Assembly: GCA_024408855.1 (NCBI GenBank) | Contig: JAKSUQ010000016.1 | Coordinates: 1-43,908 of the forward strand | Source of the DNA: a bacterium | GTDB lineage: Bacteria; Cyanobacteriota; Vampirovibrionia; Gastranaerophilales; Gastranaerophilaceae | Direction: 5' to 3' | Length of the DNA: 43,908 nt | In this document: piece by piece, positions 1 to 8,434 of the stretch | Layout: the number at the start of each line of letters is the position of its first letter | How positions within the stretch are numbered: the stretch's first letter is position 1 | Position numbers and translations under genes: made by a program | Notes under the pieces: generated by a model | Seen by the model: the letters and a program-made list of their open reading frames with translations, nothing else | What the model was told of the DNA's origin: nothing | The model's database searches: none

Positions 1-56
1 TGTCTGACTTCGTGCAAATCACTATTCTTTACGCAGCTTTTCAACCGCGTTCCTCT

Positions 57-84
57 ATTATATTACTTTATTTTTTTTTTGCAA
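57..84 (-). promoter_or_regulatory. Putative sigma-70-type promoter reading off the left edge
   Basis: On the minus strand a TTGCAA box (79-84) is followed 16 bp later by a perfect TATAAT (57-62). Transcription would start near position 50 and run leftwards out of the window. The transcribed bases contain a short GC-richer hairpin (CGCGG/CUGCG around 33-50), unlike the AT-rich surroundings, so the product may be a structured leader or stable RNA. Only about 50 bases are visible and the RNA class cannot be named. Confidence 0.5.
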
Positions 85-198
85 GGGGATTGAAAAAGAT
101 TTATTTACTATTGATTAAACATTTATAAATAGCATATTTTAGACAATCTTACATATTGATAATTTCGATTTGGCATGCTAACTTGCATAATTTTTGGT

Positions 199-226
199 AA
201 AAAAAAGGCTAATCTTTCGATTAACC
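199..226 (-). terminator. Rho-independent terminator of the 113-residue ORF
   Basis: Read on the minus strand, GGTTAATC-GAAA-GATTAGCC (one mismatch) is followed by a run of eight T. It lies about 60 bp after the stop codon of the gene at 288-629 and is oriented to end that transcript. Confidence 0.75.
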
Positions 227-287
227 ATTTTAAATAGTGTAGAAATTTATTAAGATAGGAGAAATATTTTGCTATAATAAAATTAAA

Positions 288-629
288 TTACATTAAATCA
301 AGAACAATCAATGCAGCTTCCTCTGAACCCAATTCATTTTTGGCAACATCATAAGCCACCTTAAAATGGTCCATATATCCTGCAATTCTTGCTGCAACAT
401 CAGGAGCTACATTATATTCACCGGTACCAACCGGCTTCTTAACATCTACCATATTTGAAGAAAGATATTCTAAAACCTTATCCGCAGAAACTAACATATC
501 TTCGTTATTAGGTTTTACATTTTCTTGAACAGCTGGTTGCTCAGCTTCTTCGCCTTTATTTGAACGTCCGAAACCGCCAATATTGTAATTACTTCCGCCT
601 CCGAAAATTCTTCCGATATTATTTGTCAT
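288..629 (-). CDS. Small hypothetical protein under a sigma-28-like promoter
   Basis: A protein of 113 residues that I cannot assign to a family. The first 25 residues are rich in Gly, Asn and Ser (GGGSNYNIGGFG) and look flexible. A Glu/Pro/Asn linker follows, and residues 45-113 look helical and end in a hydrophobic patch (AALIVLDLM). There is no signal peptide or membrane segment. The ATG is preceded by AAGGAG at good spacing, and upstream of that lies a near-perfect sigma-28 promoter (669-695). A terminator follows, so it is probably a single-gene transcript. It is divergent from the LysM cell-wall hydrolase. The promoter suggests co-regulation with motility or type III export genes; the function itself is unknown. 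Confidence 0.85.
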   Translation of the reverse strand: MTNNIGRIFGGGSNYNIGGFGRSNKGEEAEQPAVQENVKPNNEDMLVSADKVLEYLSSNMVDVKKPVGTGEYNVAPDVAARIAGYMDHFKVAYDVAKNELGSEEAALIVLDLM

Positions 630-668
630 AATATTTACTCCTTTTTACGTTTTTCCTTTGTGTCATGT

Positions 669-695
669 ACTACGGCATATTTTTTCAAAACTTTA
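669..695 (-). promoter_or_regulatory. Sigma-28 (FliA/SigD)-like promoter
   Basis: Minus strand: TAAAGTTT (688-695), an 11-bp spacer, then GCCGTAGT (669-676). This matches the enterobacterial FliA consensus TAAAGTTT-N11-GCCGATAA at the whole -35 box, the spacer and the GCCG core. The predicted start is near 661, giving a leader of about 30 nt before the ATG at 629. The same element recurs at 28119-28145 and 34533-34559. Confidence 0.8.
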
Positions 696-800
696 GGATT
701 TTTAAGAATATTGTTACAAATCTTTACATAATTCGAACAAAATTATCAATTTTATTAAATTTTAGAACTTATATATAATATATAAACAAGAGGAGATAAT

Positions 801-3800
801 ATGTCTAAAATTACTGGAGTAGAAACAGCGAAAATCATTGTTTCTAAAAAAAACAATGAAGCTAATCATGCCAGCAAAAATACTTCTATAATTTTTTACA
901 AAAATGAATATAACGAAATCAGTGATAAATTAATAAAGGAAGATGACAATACTTTAACTAATAATCAAAACCTGCAAGCATTGGAAATAAATCCATATAC
1001 AATTTCTAAAATGACCACCGATAATGCTATTCTAAAATCACAAAAAAATGTTATTGATTTAATCCGATATTATGAAGGGCATAAAAATGAGAACAATGAA
1101 TATGTAGCTAACACCTCATCAAAAGACAAATATGATATATCTACTTACGGATTTGGACTTAGAAAATTAGCAATGAAATCTATCGGAAAAGCAAAAAATG
1201 TAAATGGAGAACTTACTGTAACCAATCCTCCAAAAACAGAAGCCGAAGCCTTTGAGCAATTATTTGAATATCTTAACAAAGTTTCAAAGACAGAAATATG
1301 TAGTTATTTGAGCAAAGATACATATGAGAAACTTCCAAATTCGATAAAAGAAGCATTATTAGATTACCAATTTAAAAATGGTACAAAAATAATGAGTAAT
1401 AGCGGATTAAAAGAGTTGGTGTCTAATGCATTGAAAAACAATAACTGGGTACCTGTACTTAAAAATTTGGTATATGCAAAACCTGCATCCGATTCAAAGG
1501 CTGCTAATGACCCAGGTATTTACAGAAGGAGTTTATCAAGAGTAATTTTAGCTGCAAATGGACTTAAGCAGTTACCTAATGTTAATAAAACATTAATAGA
1601 TGCAGCTGTTAAAGAGATTTATGATGATGCCATAAAATGTGCAAAAGCAAACAATAAACCAACAAAAGATTTTGACGACATTTATAACACTTATACAGGT
1701 CAAATAGCCCAGATTACAAATCAAAGTAATAATACAAACTCTACAAATACTTCAAATATTGCTCAATACAAATGCATGAGCGAAACTTCTTTATACAAAA
1801 CCGCTCTTGCACTGCGACCTCAAGGAGAAGGAAAAGAATTTACAATAGCTTTAATTGAAAAACTTGCAGAACTAAATAATATAAAATTGGCAAATAATGA
1901 TTCTAACGGTTTTCCAAATCCCTCAAGAATGTTTAATAAAGATGAAACAATTACCGTACCTACAACTTTGAAGTTTAAACACAAAGAATACAAACTTAAC
2001 AAGTTAGCGAACGGCTCCGGTTGGACAACCGTACACCCACCCCAAAAAATTGTTCCCGATAAACCTATTGTAATTATAAATAATCAACCAATAAACCCTC
2101 ATATTCAAACTACACAGCGATTTCAATATCAACCAAGTATAAATACAACATATACCGTACAAAAGGGCGAAGGCTACCAAGCTATCGCAAGAAAATATCT
2201 GCCAAAAGAAGCAAGCGGATTGGAAATTAAAACTTATGCAGATTCAATCAGTGCTGCCAATGCTAACAAACCTCTCCAGCCCGGCATGGTGATAGTAATA
2301 CCTAATGCGAATTTCCCAAAAAATCTTGAAGAAATCGCAGAAGCAAAGGCTCAAACGCAAGAAAATCATGATATGACCGGAACCGCAATAGATAAATTGG
2401 TACAAAAGACAACTTGCACAACCAAAGATGTCGGAAAAAGCAAATTAAAATTATTAAATTTTGAATACACAATCCAAAAAGGAGACAATCTTAATAAAAT
2501 CTCAAGCGAATTCGGAATAGATAAAAAAACTTTAATGGACGAAAACGACATTAAAAATCCTGATAAAATAAAAGAAGGCGATAAAATAAAAGTTATTAAA
2601 ATTGCCTATCAAGTAAAAAAAGGTGATAATCTTGCACAAATTGCAAAGATGTATGGCTTGAATACAAATTTTTTGAAAGATTTAAACAGAATTGAAAATA
2701 GCGATAAATTAGAAATTGGTCAATATATTGAAATACCTGGATACACATATTCCGTAAAAAAAGGGGACAACCTTACACAAATTGCGCAAAAAGCTGATAT
2801 TGATGTTGCGACTTTAAAAAAGATTAACGGTTTATCATGGAGAGGCAAAATCAATGCAGGTCAAGAACTCGTTATTCTATTCAACAATATAGACTATAAC
2901 CGTGAAACTAAAATAACAGAAACAAAAGATAATACCGGAAAAACAACCCAAGTTCAAACAGTTAATATGGCAAACGAAGTCGGTAATAGAGTATATTTGA
3001 AAGAAAAACGAAAAATTAAGAATGCAAATGGAAATATCCAAGTTGTAGCAAATAAACACATATTTGAACCGACAATAACCAATGGACCACTGAGCGGAAA
3101 AACTATTATGGTAAATGCCGGACATGGATACGGGACAACAAAAGATGACCCCGGCGCACTTGGAAGAGACAACCTTCCGCATGAATATCTTATCAACTAT
3201 GACAATGCAATGACATTAACAGAAAAATTACGTGCAAAAGGTGCCAAAGTAATATATGTTCAAGGTCGTGAGGGGAAAGATTCCATAGGTGAAGCACTTA
3301 TTAGTAATGAAATAAGAAACAACAAAATTGATATGTTTATTTCGATACATGTTAACTGTTCAGAAAACCCAGAAAGCAAGCAAAAAGACAGAATGGAAAT
3401 ACAACACTATAGAGATGGTTCCTCGGAATTTGCCGAAATATTTAGAGGTAAGGTAGATAACTACGTTAAAAATAATTCGGGCAATTATACAGATAATCCT
3501 GATTACGTACTATTAAAGCCAACCGGAACACAAGTTTTAGTAACCGCATCAACGAAGAAAACTCCTGCAATCCTTTGGGAAGTAGCATTTATGAACTCTC
3601 CCGCAGGACGAAAGCGTCTGTCAAATTCAAAATTAATTGACAATTACTGTAATTTATTGACAGATTCATGCGTAGATTATTTTAAAAATGAAGCAAATTA
3701 TATATATTACAAAGTTCAGTCCGGCGACTATTTAGATAAAATTGCAAAACAACACAATACAACAGCGGAAAAAATAAAAAATCTTAACGGTCTTAAAAAC

Positions 3801-3851
3801 GATAAAATCAGAGTCGGTCAAACCCTTAAAGTAGGAAAAAAAGTTAAATAA
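801..3851 (+). CDS. Multi-LysM bifunctional peptidoglycan hydrolase (GH24-like plus Amidase_3)
   Basis: A 1016-residue protein with two predicted wall-cleaving domains and five LysM modules. Residues about 82-250 resemble phage-type GH24 lysozymes: catalytic-type Glu in YYEGHK (E92), then a D-I-S-T-Y-G-F-G segment (D112, T115). LysM modules lie at about 450-502, 554-598, 602-646, 648-693 and 968-1012. Residues about 767-960 form an N-acetylmuramoyl-L-alanine amidase of the Amidase_3 family, with zinc-ligand and catalytic residues H774 (NAGHG), E795, H850 (SIHVN) and E927 (WEVAF). AGAGGAGA precedes the ATG, and a TATAAT lies at 774-779. No signal peptide or N-terminal membrane helix is visible, which is odd for an enzyme that must reach the wall; export by a non-Sec route or release by lysis is possible. 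A bidirectional terminator follows. Confidence 0.9.
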   Translation: MSKITGVETAKIIVSKKNNEANHASKNTSIIFYKNEYNEISDKLIKEDDNTLTNNQNLQALEINPYTISKMTTDNAILKSQKNVIDLIRYYEGHKNENNEYVANTSSKDKYDISTYGFGLRKLAMKSIGKAKNVNGELTVTNPPKTEAEAFEQLFEYLNKVSKTEICSYLSKDTYEKLPNSIKEALLDYQFKNGTKIMSNSGLKELVSNALKNNNWVPVLKNLVYAKPASDSKAANDPGIYRRSLSRVILAANGLKQLPNVNKTLIDAAVKEIYDDAIKCAKANNKPTKDFDDIYNTYTGQIAQITNQSNNTNSTNTSNIAQYKCMSETSLYKTALALRPQGEGKEFTIALIEKLAELNNIKLANNDSNGFPNPSRMFNKDETITVPTTLKFKHKEYKLNKLANGSGWTTVHPPQKIVPDKPIVIINNQPINPHIQTTQRFQYQPSINTTYTVQKGEGYQAIARKYLPKEASGLEIKTYADSISAANANKPLQPGMVIVIPNANFPKNLEEIAEAKAQTQENHDMTGTAIDKLVQKTTCTTKDVGKSKLKLLNFEYTIQKGDNLNKISSEFGIDKKTLMDENDIKNPDKIKEGDKIKVIKIAYQVKKGDNLAQIAKMYGLNTNFLKDLNRIENSDKLEIGQYIEIPGYTYSVKKGDNLTQIAQKADIDVATLKKINGLSWRGKINAGQELVILFNNIDYNRETKITETKDNTGKTTQVQTVNMANEVGNRVYLKEKRKIKNANGNIQVVANKHIFEPTITNGPLSGKTIMVNAGHGYGTTKDDPGALGRDNLPHEYLINYDNAMTLTEKLRAKGAKVIYVQGREGKDSIGEALISNEIRNNKIDMFISIHVNCSENPESKQKDRMEIQHYRDGSSEFAEIFRGKVDNYVKNNSGNYTDNPDYVLLKPTGTQVLVTASTKKTPAILWEVAFMNSPAGRKRLSNSKLIDNYCNLLTDSCVDYFKNEANYIYYKVQSGDYLDKIAKQHNTTAEKIKNLNGLKNDKIRVGQTLKVGKKVK

Positions 3852-3981
3852 TATCGTATAATATAAAGTCAATCCATATATATCATACCGGATAATCTGT
3901 AATTATACAAAACAGCCAAGATATTTTTTTATGATACAACCTTTTGTATTTTTACTTAAAACGATAAGCATAATAATATAC

Positions 3982-4020
3982 AAAAAAGGGCATAAACACC
4001 CGCAGGTACCGCCCTTTTTC
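3982..4020 (+). terminator. Bidirectional rho-independent terminator
   Basis: AAAAAGGGC and GCCCTTTTT arms enclose an 18-20 nt loop, with T runs on both strands. It sits between the convergent LysM hydrolase gene and the small ORF at 4043-4198 and can serve both. Confidence 0.75.
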
Positions 4021-4042
4021 TATAAACCAATTATTAACGATA

Positions 4043-4198
4043 CTAAATCAAACCTAACGCTTTCTTATACCACGAAAAAGATTCAACTTCAGATCCGTTA
4101 AATGTCGTTTTCACTTGTTGTTTTCTGAGATAGTTTTCAAATTCGTCATTGAAAGCTGACTTAACAGTTTTTTTTGTTTCTGTTGATGTGACGTTCAT
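4043..4198 (-). CDS. Small ORF, 51 residues, unknown function
   Basis: A short protein beginning MNVTSTETKKTVKSAFNDEF and ending KKALGLI. It is preceded by a strong ribosome binding site (TAGGAGG, 7 nt before the ATG) and followed within 25 bp by a terminator, which together make it a credible gene despite its size. It is charged, probably helical, and has a Trp-Tyr near the C-terminus (FSWYKKALG). No signal peptide or membrane helix is present. I do not recognise a family; it could be a small regulator or a secreted or chaperone-type peptide. Confidence 0.65.
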   Translation of the reverse strand: MNVTSTETKKTVKSAFNDEFENYLRKQQVKTTFNGSEVESFSWYKKALGLI

Positions 4199-4391
4199 TT
4201 GGAATTCCTCCTATCATTTGAGCTACACTATATATAAAATCTAACTTCTTCACACCTTTGATTGCACTACCTATAACATAATAATACCATGTTATTCGAC
4301 TACCCGCAACAAATATGTAAATGTTTGTTAATAATATTCAAAAAAATTATTCTAAAGTATTAGACAATTATAATCCTTTTGTCTTAGTTAA

Positions 4392-4465
4392 TTGTTTAAA
4401 CAAAAATTTGTTTTCAAAATTAATATGGTTGATTTACCCTTTTGTTTAAGTTATCTTTAAAAGGG
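4392..4465. repeat. Palindromes upstream of the FAD protein gene
   Basis: TTGTTTAAACAA (4392-4403) is a perfect 12-bp palindrome, and CCCTTTT (4437-4443) with AAAAGGG (4459-4465) forms a second inverted repeat just before the ribosome binding site at 4477. They could be operator or leader structures, but AT-rich DNA yields such palindromes by chance. The rest of 4199-4490 shows nothing else that I can support. Confidence 0.3.
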
Positions 4466-4490
4466 TTGAGGATTATAGGAGTCGTTGGGA

Positions 4491-5867
4491 ATGTATAATG
4501 TTGCAATTATCGGAGCAGGTCCTGCCGGAATTTTTTCCGCATTGGAAATTGTTAAATTAAGACCTGATTGGAAAGTTATTCTGATTGAAAAAGGGCAAAA
4601 AATTGAACAGAGAAAATGCCCGATTAGAGAAGGTTCTCCTAAATGCATTAAGTGTAAACGATGCGGATTGCTTTGCGGATGGGGCGGTGCAGGTGCTTTT
4701 TCCGACGGTAAACTCACCTTAACACCGGATGTTGGCGGACACCTCTCCGACTATATGACGAGAGAAAAAGTTGAAGAATATATAAGTTATGCCGATAATA
4801 TGTACTTGGATCACGGTGCAACTAACGAAGTCTTTGGTACTGATATGGAAACTTTCAGAGAAATCGAAAGGAAAGCGGCCTTAGCAGAATTAAAACTTGT
4901 TCATTCACCGGTAAGACATCTCGGAACAGAAAGAAGCCTTGATGTCTTAAAACACATGCAAGATTTTTTGAACGATAAAATTACCATTTTAAATAACACA
5001 AGAGCGGAAAGTCTTATCGTGGAATGTGAACAAGTTAAGGGAATTGTGCTTGATAACGGCGAAATTATACATTCAGAGTACACGATAATTGCACCCGGAC
5101 GCGAAGGTGCAGATTGGCTTACACATGAGTTTGCAAAAAACAAAATCGGAATGGTAAATAATGCCGTTGATATTGGAGTCAGAGTTGAATTACCGGCTCC
5201 GGTATTCGCTCCGCTCACAGATAAACTATATGAATCAAAATTAGTATATTATTCACCAACATTTGGTGATGAGGTCAGAACTTTTTGTATGAACCCTAAC
5301 GGAGAAGTTGTTCAGGAAAATTACAACGGAATTGCTACTGTTAACGGACATAGTTATGCAAATATCAAAACAAAAAACACAAATTTTGCACTATTAGTAA
5401 GTAAAAAGTTCACAGAACCTTTCAAGGAACCAATTGCATACGGACAACATATTGCAAGCCTTGCCAATATGCTTGCAGGCGGAATTCTTGTCCAGAGATT
5501 CGGAGACTTGCTCGAAGGCAGACGTTCGACTCCTGAAAGAATTAAATCAAGTATTATTGAACCAACCCTTACTTGTGCTACTCCTGGAGATTTAAGTTTG
5601 GTAATACCTTACAGGCAAATGAAAAGTATTATTGAAATGCTTTTTGCGCTCGATAAAATTGCACCAGGTACAGCTTCAAGATATACTCTGCTTTATGGCA
5701 TAGAGGTCAAATTCTACTCTGCAAGGGTAAAACTAACAAATGAACTTGAAACAGAAGGTGTTAAGAACCTATTTACAATAGGCGACGGAGCAGGAGTAAC
5801 AAGAGGTTTAATTCAAGCCTCAGCATCAGGAGTATACGTTGCTCAAACAATCTGCAACAGGGGTTAA
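4491..5867 (+). CDS. FAD-dependent dehydrogenase-like flavoprotein (COG2509 type)
   Basis: A 458-residue flavoprotein of the COG2509 family. The N-terminus has the Rossmann FAD motif GAGPAGIFSA, followed by a Lys/Arg-rich Cys cluster (C-P-I then C-x2-C-x2-C-x3-C) leading into GGAGAFSDGKLTL, which is the hallmark of this family. The C-terminus has the second FAD contact, FTIGDGAGVTRGLIQASASG. The substrate is not established; the cysteines may bind a metal or take part in redox chemistry. The ATG at 4491 is chosen because AGGAG (4477-4481) is 9 nt upstream; an in-frame TTG at 4485 is only 3 nt from it. The gene ends exactly where the convergent deaminase gene ends. Confidence 0.85.
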   Translation: MYNVAIIGAGPAGIFSALEIVKLRPDWKVILIEKGQKIEQRKCPIREGSPKCIKCKRCGLLCGWGGAGAFSDGKLTLTPDVGGHLSDYMTREKVEEYISYADNMYLDHGATNEVFGTDMETFREIERKAALAELKLVHSPVRHLGTERSLDVLKHMQDFLNDKITILNNTRAESLIVECEQVKGIVLDNGEIIHSEYTIIAPGREGADWLTHEFAKNKIGMVNNAVDIGVRVELPAPVFAPLTDKLYESKLVYYSPTFGDEVRTFCMNPNGEVVQENYNGIATVNGHSYANIKTKNTNFALLVSKKFTEPFKEPIAYGQHIASLANMLAGGILVQRFGDLLEGRRSTPERIKSSIIEPTLTCATPGDLSLVIPYRQMKSIIEMLFALDKIAPGTASRYTLLYGIEVKFYSARVKLTNELETEGVKNLFTIGDGAGVTRGLIQASASGVYVAQTICNRG

Positions 5868-6332
5868 TTAAACTTTTAATTCGTGCGAGCATTCTTCGAG
5901 CTCACGTTTTATGTCCTCTACTGCAATATGAGTAACAGGTGAATTGTCATCTTTTTTAAGATAAACATCTTTTATACCTGCTTGAACTATAAAGCGTTTA
6001 CATAATATACAAATAAAATTATGTCCGTATATATACATTGTTGTACCAATGCAACGGTCTTGACCTGCTTGTATTATAGCATTTTGTTCGGCGTGAATTG
6101 ACCGACAAGTTTCATACCTCGTACCGGATTCGATATTATTTTCAATACGATAGCATCTGCCTCGTTCATAACAAGACTCTACTCCCGTTGGTGTTCCGTT
6201 ATAACCTGTTGCTTTTATTTTTTTATCCTGCCCGACAATCACAGCACCCACATTTGCTCTCAAACAATTTGAACGTGAAGAACAAGTTTTTGCCATATCC
6301 AAAAAATATTCTGTCCAAGATTTTATAGCCAT
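5868..6332 (-). CDS. Deoxycytidylate (dCMP) deaminase family protein
   Basis: A 154-residue zinc-dependent deaminase of the ComEB/dCMP deaminase type, predicted to convert dCMP to dUMP for thymidylate synthesis. Visible motifs are ATGYNGTPTG near residues 41-50, the zinc/proton-shuttle HAE (H80, E82), and the C-x2-C pair (C108, C111) in the segment ICILCK, where most relatives have Pro before the first Cys. AAGAGG lies 8 nt before the ATG at 6332; an in-frame GTG at 6341 overlaps that site and is not used as the start. The stop codon abuts the stop of the convergent flavoprotein gene with no gap. Confidence 0.9.
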   Translation of the reverse strand: MAIKSWTEYFLDMAKTCSSRSNCLRANVGAVIVGQDKKIKATGYNGTPTGVESCYERGRCYRIENNIESGTRYETCRSIHAEQNAIIQAGQDRCIGTTMYIYGHNFICILCKRFIVQAGIKDVYLKKDDNSPVTHIAVEDIKRELEECSHELKV

Positions 6333-6383
6333 ACAATACACCTCTTTTATCCGATTATACTACAATGGATAAATTTTAACCAT

Positions 6384-6412
6384 AAAAAAAAGTCGACTTG
6401 CGACTCTTTTTT
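6384..6412 (-). terminator. Rho-independent terminator after the 67-residue ORF
   Basis: On the minus strand AGTCG-CAAGT-CGACT is followed by a run of about eight T. It lies about 45 bp downstream of the stop of the ORF at 6458-6661 and before the deaminase gene, so it separates the two minus-strand units. Confidence 0.65.
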
Positions 6413-6457
6413 CTTTTTCTTTTCCTTTTTTCCGTTCTTTAGCTAATACTTATAATC

Positions 6458-6661
6458 TTAATTATTGCTCAATACCAATCTAAAAGTTACCAAATTTTTG
6501 ATTGAAAGCATTTTATGTTTATTACTTTGAGCTTCAGAGATTGCAAAAATTCTGCAAATTCTTCGAATTTCTTCAACAGCTTTGCGAGAATCTAATCTAT
6601 ATACATTTTCAATCGGATCAGCAATAACAGAAATAGCTGCATTCAATTCTTGTTCGTTCAT
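6458..6661 (-). CDS. Small hypothetical protein, 67 residues
   Basis: A compact, probably all-helical protein (MNEQELNAAISVIADPIEN...) with no membrane segment and no recognised motif. AAGGAG lies 6 nt before the ATG, and a terminator follows the stop, which supports a real single-gene unit. It is divergent from the HEAT-repeat gene. The function is unknown. Confidence 0.7.
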   Translation of the reverse strand: MNEQELNAAISVIADPIENVYRLDSRKAVEEIRRICRIFAISEAQSNKHKMLSIKNLVTFRLVLSNN

Positions 6662-6807
6662 CTAAAACTCCTTATAAACTGCCTTATATTTATAAAGTCG
6701 TTTTGTGTTAAAAAATTGCCTTTTTTAATTCAAATTGTTAAGAAATATTAAGAGAGTTATATATTATTAAACTCTGTAAATTTTTGCTAAAAAGTTATTT
6801 TTATTGT

Positions 6808-7764
6808 ATGTTTTATGGTGTGAATGATAAGATTTTAGATTATAATTCTATCCTTGAAAAATGTGGAGTAGGAAAAGACTCTGCACAAGTTATCGTCAAA
6901 AATTTTATAAATTTGGAAGAATTTTATAATGATGCAGAGATTGTAAGTATATATAACTATTGTCTTACAAATATTAATGATCCGGAAATACTCTATCAAA
7001 TAATCAAATTGACAGATGCACACAAAACCGAAGAAACTCTTACTATATTACTTTCGATGGTACAAACTCCAATTCCGAATAATAAAAATCAGGATGTATA
7101 TATTAATCTAAAAACCATTTGCATTAAAGCTATCGCAAACTATAAAGACTCAGCCTCCCTCAGCGTGCTTTTAGATTGCCTTAATAACAAGCATGAACAC
7201 TATAAAATCAGACTTGCTTGTGCGGATGCGTTAGGCAGAATAGGTGATAAATATGCAGTCAGACCGCTTTTAGACGTTGTAGAGGATGAAGAAGAAAAAT
7301 CTATTTATTTAAAAGAATCTGCGACATTTGCATTAGGTTTAATAGGAGATACAAGCGTTATCGACCCGCTAATTACAATTTTGGAAGCAAAACACAGCTT
7401 TTTGGGTAAATTTTCATTCTTAAAAGAAAAAATTATTGAAGCCTTAGGAAAAATGAATTTTAATAATCGCAATATACTTGTTGCACTTAAAAATTCATTG
7501 ATGGACTCTTCTCCTATGGTCAGAATTAATGCTATTGAAGCCATTATGAACAGCCAATCCGAAGATGCTATATCTTTAATAAGACCATGCCTTAATGACG
7601 AGAATAATGATGTTAAGAAAAATGCACTTATCGCTATATACAATCTTTCAGGAAGGGATATTTTAGATGAAGTTATTTCATTGCCGGTATATAGCGAATT
7701 CTTAAAAGCAGAAGCACAAGCTATTATTGACGAATACGAGGTGGATAATGATGACGGCCAATAA
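6808..7764 (+). CDS. HEAT-repeat protein
   Basis: About 318 residues. From roughly residue 95 onwards it is built of HEAT/PBS-lyase-type helical repeats, with recurring pattern LACADALGRIGD, SATFALGLIGD, IIEALGKM, RINAIEAIM and KKNALIAIYNL. Such proteins usually act as scaffolds or as accessory factors of lyases and phosphatases; no catalytic residues are evident. The start is uncertain. A TTG at 6784 and the ATG at 6808 are both possible and neither has a good ribosome binding site, so the ATG is preferred. The 3' end overlaps queC by 17 nt, so the two are translationally coupled and probably share a transcript with the DUF366 and SPOR genes. Confidence 0.8.
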   Translation: MFYGVNDKILDYNSILEKCGVGKDSAQVIVKNFINLEEFYNDAEIVSIYNYCLTNINDPEILYQIIKLTDAHKTEETLTILLSMVQTPIPNNKNQDVYINLKTICIKAIANYKDSASLSVLLDCLNNKHEHYKIRLACADALGRIGDKYAVRPLLDVVEDEEEKSIYLKESATFALGLIGDTSVIDPLITILEAKHSFLGKFSFLKEKIIEALGKMNFNNRNILVALKNSLMDSSPMVRINAIEAIMNSQSEDAISLIRPCLNDENNDVKKNALIAIYNLSGRDILDEVISLPVYSEFLKAEAQAIIDEYEVDNDDGQ

Positions 7765-8434
7765 AGATGCTATTGTTCTACTATCCGGCGGATTAGATTC
7801 CTTGGTTGCAATAGGCTACATCGTATCTGACGAATTATACAACATTAAACTTGCTCTTACATTTGATTATGGACAAAAATCAGCACGAAGAGAAATTGAA
7901 TCATCAAAAAAAATATCTGATTATTACAAAATTGAACACAAAGTAATAAAATTAGATTGGCTTAAAGAAATTACAAAAACAAGTTTGGTTTCCTCTGATG
8001 ATATTCCTACGAGTAATTTGCTTACGGAACAAAGTGCCAAAAGTGTATGGGTACCCAATCGGAATGCTTTGTTCTTAAATATTGCAGCTTGCTATTGTGA
8101 TACATTTAATTATAAATACATAATATATGGTGCAAACAAAGATGAAAGTAAAAATTTTCCGGATAACACGGAAGATTTCAGAAGTAGTATTACACGACTT
8201 TTCACAAAGTCAACGCTTGTAATGCCGGAAGTTACAGCCCCCTTGATAAAATATAGCAAGAGTGATATAGTAAAAATTGCCGTTGGTAAACAAATGCCTC
8301 TGAATTTAATATGGAGCTGTTACTCCGGAGAGAACAAACATTGTGGCAAATGTGAATCATGTAATCACTTAAAACAGGCTTTTATCACAAATCGTTGTGA
8401 AAAATATATTGAGGAGTTATTTGGAGAAGTATGA
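7748..8434 (+). CDS. queC: 7-cyano-7-deazaguanine synthase QueC
   Basis: Converts 7-carboxy-7-deazaguanine to preQ0 with ATP and ammonia in the queuosine tRNA-modification pathway. The PP-loop SGGLDS is at residues 13-18, and the C-terminal zinc site is the Cys cluster in CYSGENKHCGKCESC. Length (228) is typical. The ATG at 7748, 6 nt after GAGG, is chosen over an upstream in-frame TTG; the adjacent ATG at 7751 is equally plausible. It overlaps the HEAT gene upstream and the DUF366 gene downstream (ATGA overlap). No queD, queE or queF lies in this window. Confidence 0.95.
   Translation: MMTANKDAIVLLSGGLDSLVAIGYIVSDELYNIKLALTFDYGQKSARREIESSKKISDYYKIEHKVIKLDWLKEITKTSLVSSDDIPTSNLLTEQSAKSVWVPNRNALFLNIAACYCDTFNYKYIIYGANKDESKNFPDNTEDFRSSITRLFTKSTLVMPEVTAPLIKYSKSDIVKIAVGKQMPLNLIWSCYSGENKHCGKCESCNHLKQAFITNRCEKYIEELFGEV

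Noticed and set aside
1-55. Lysine riboswitch or T-box at the left edge
   Set aside because: A few bases (AGAGG, CGCG) look similar, but the conserved cores (lysine GAGUA region; T-box GGGUGGNACCGCG) do not fit and only about 50 bases are visible.
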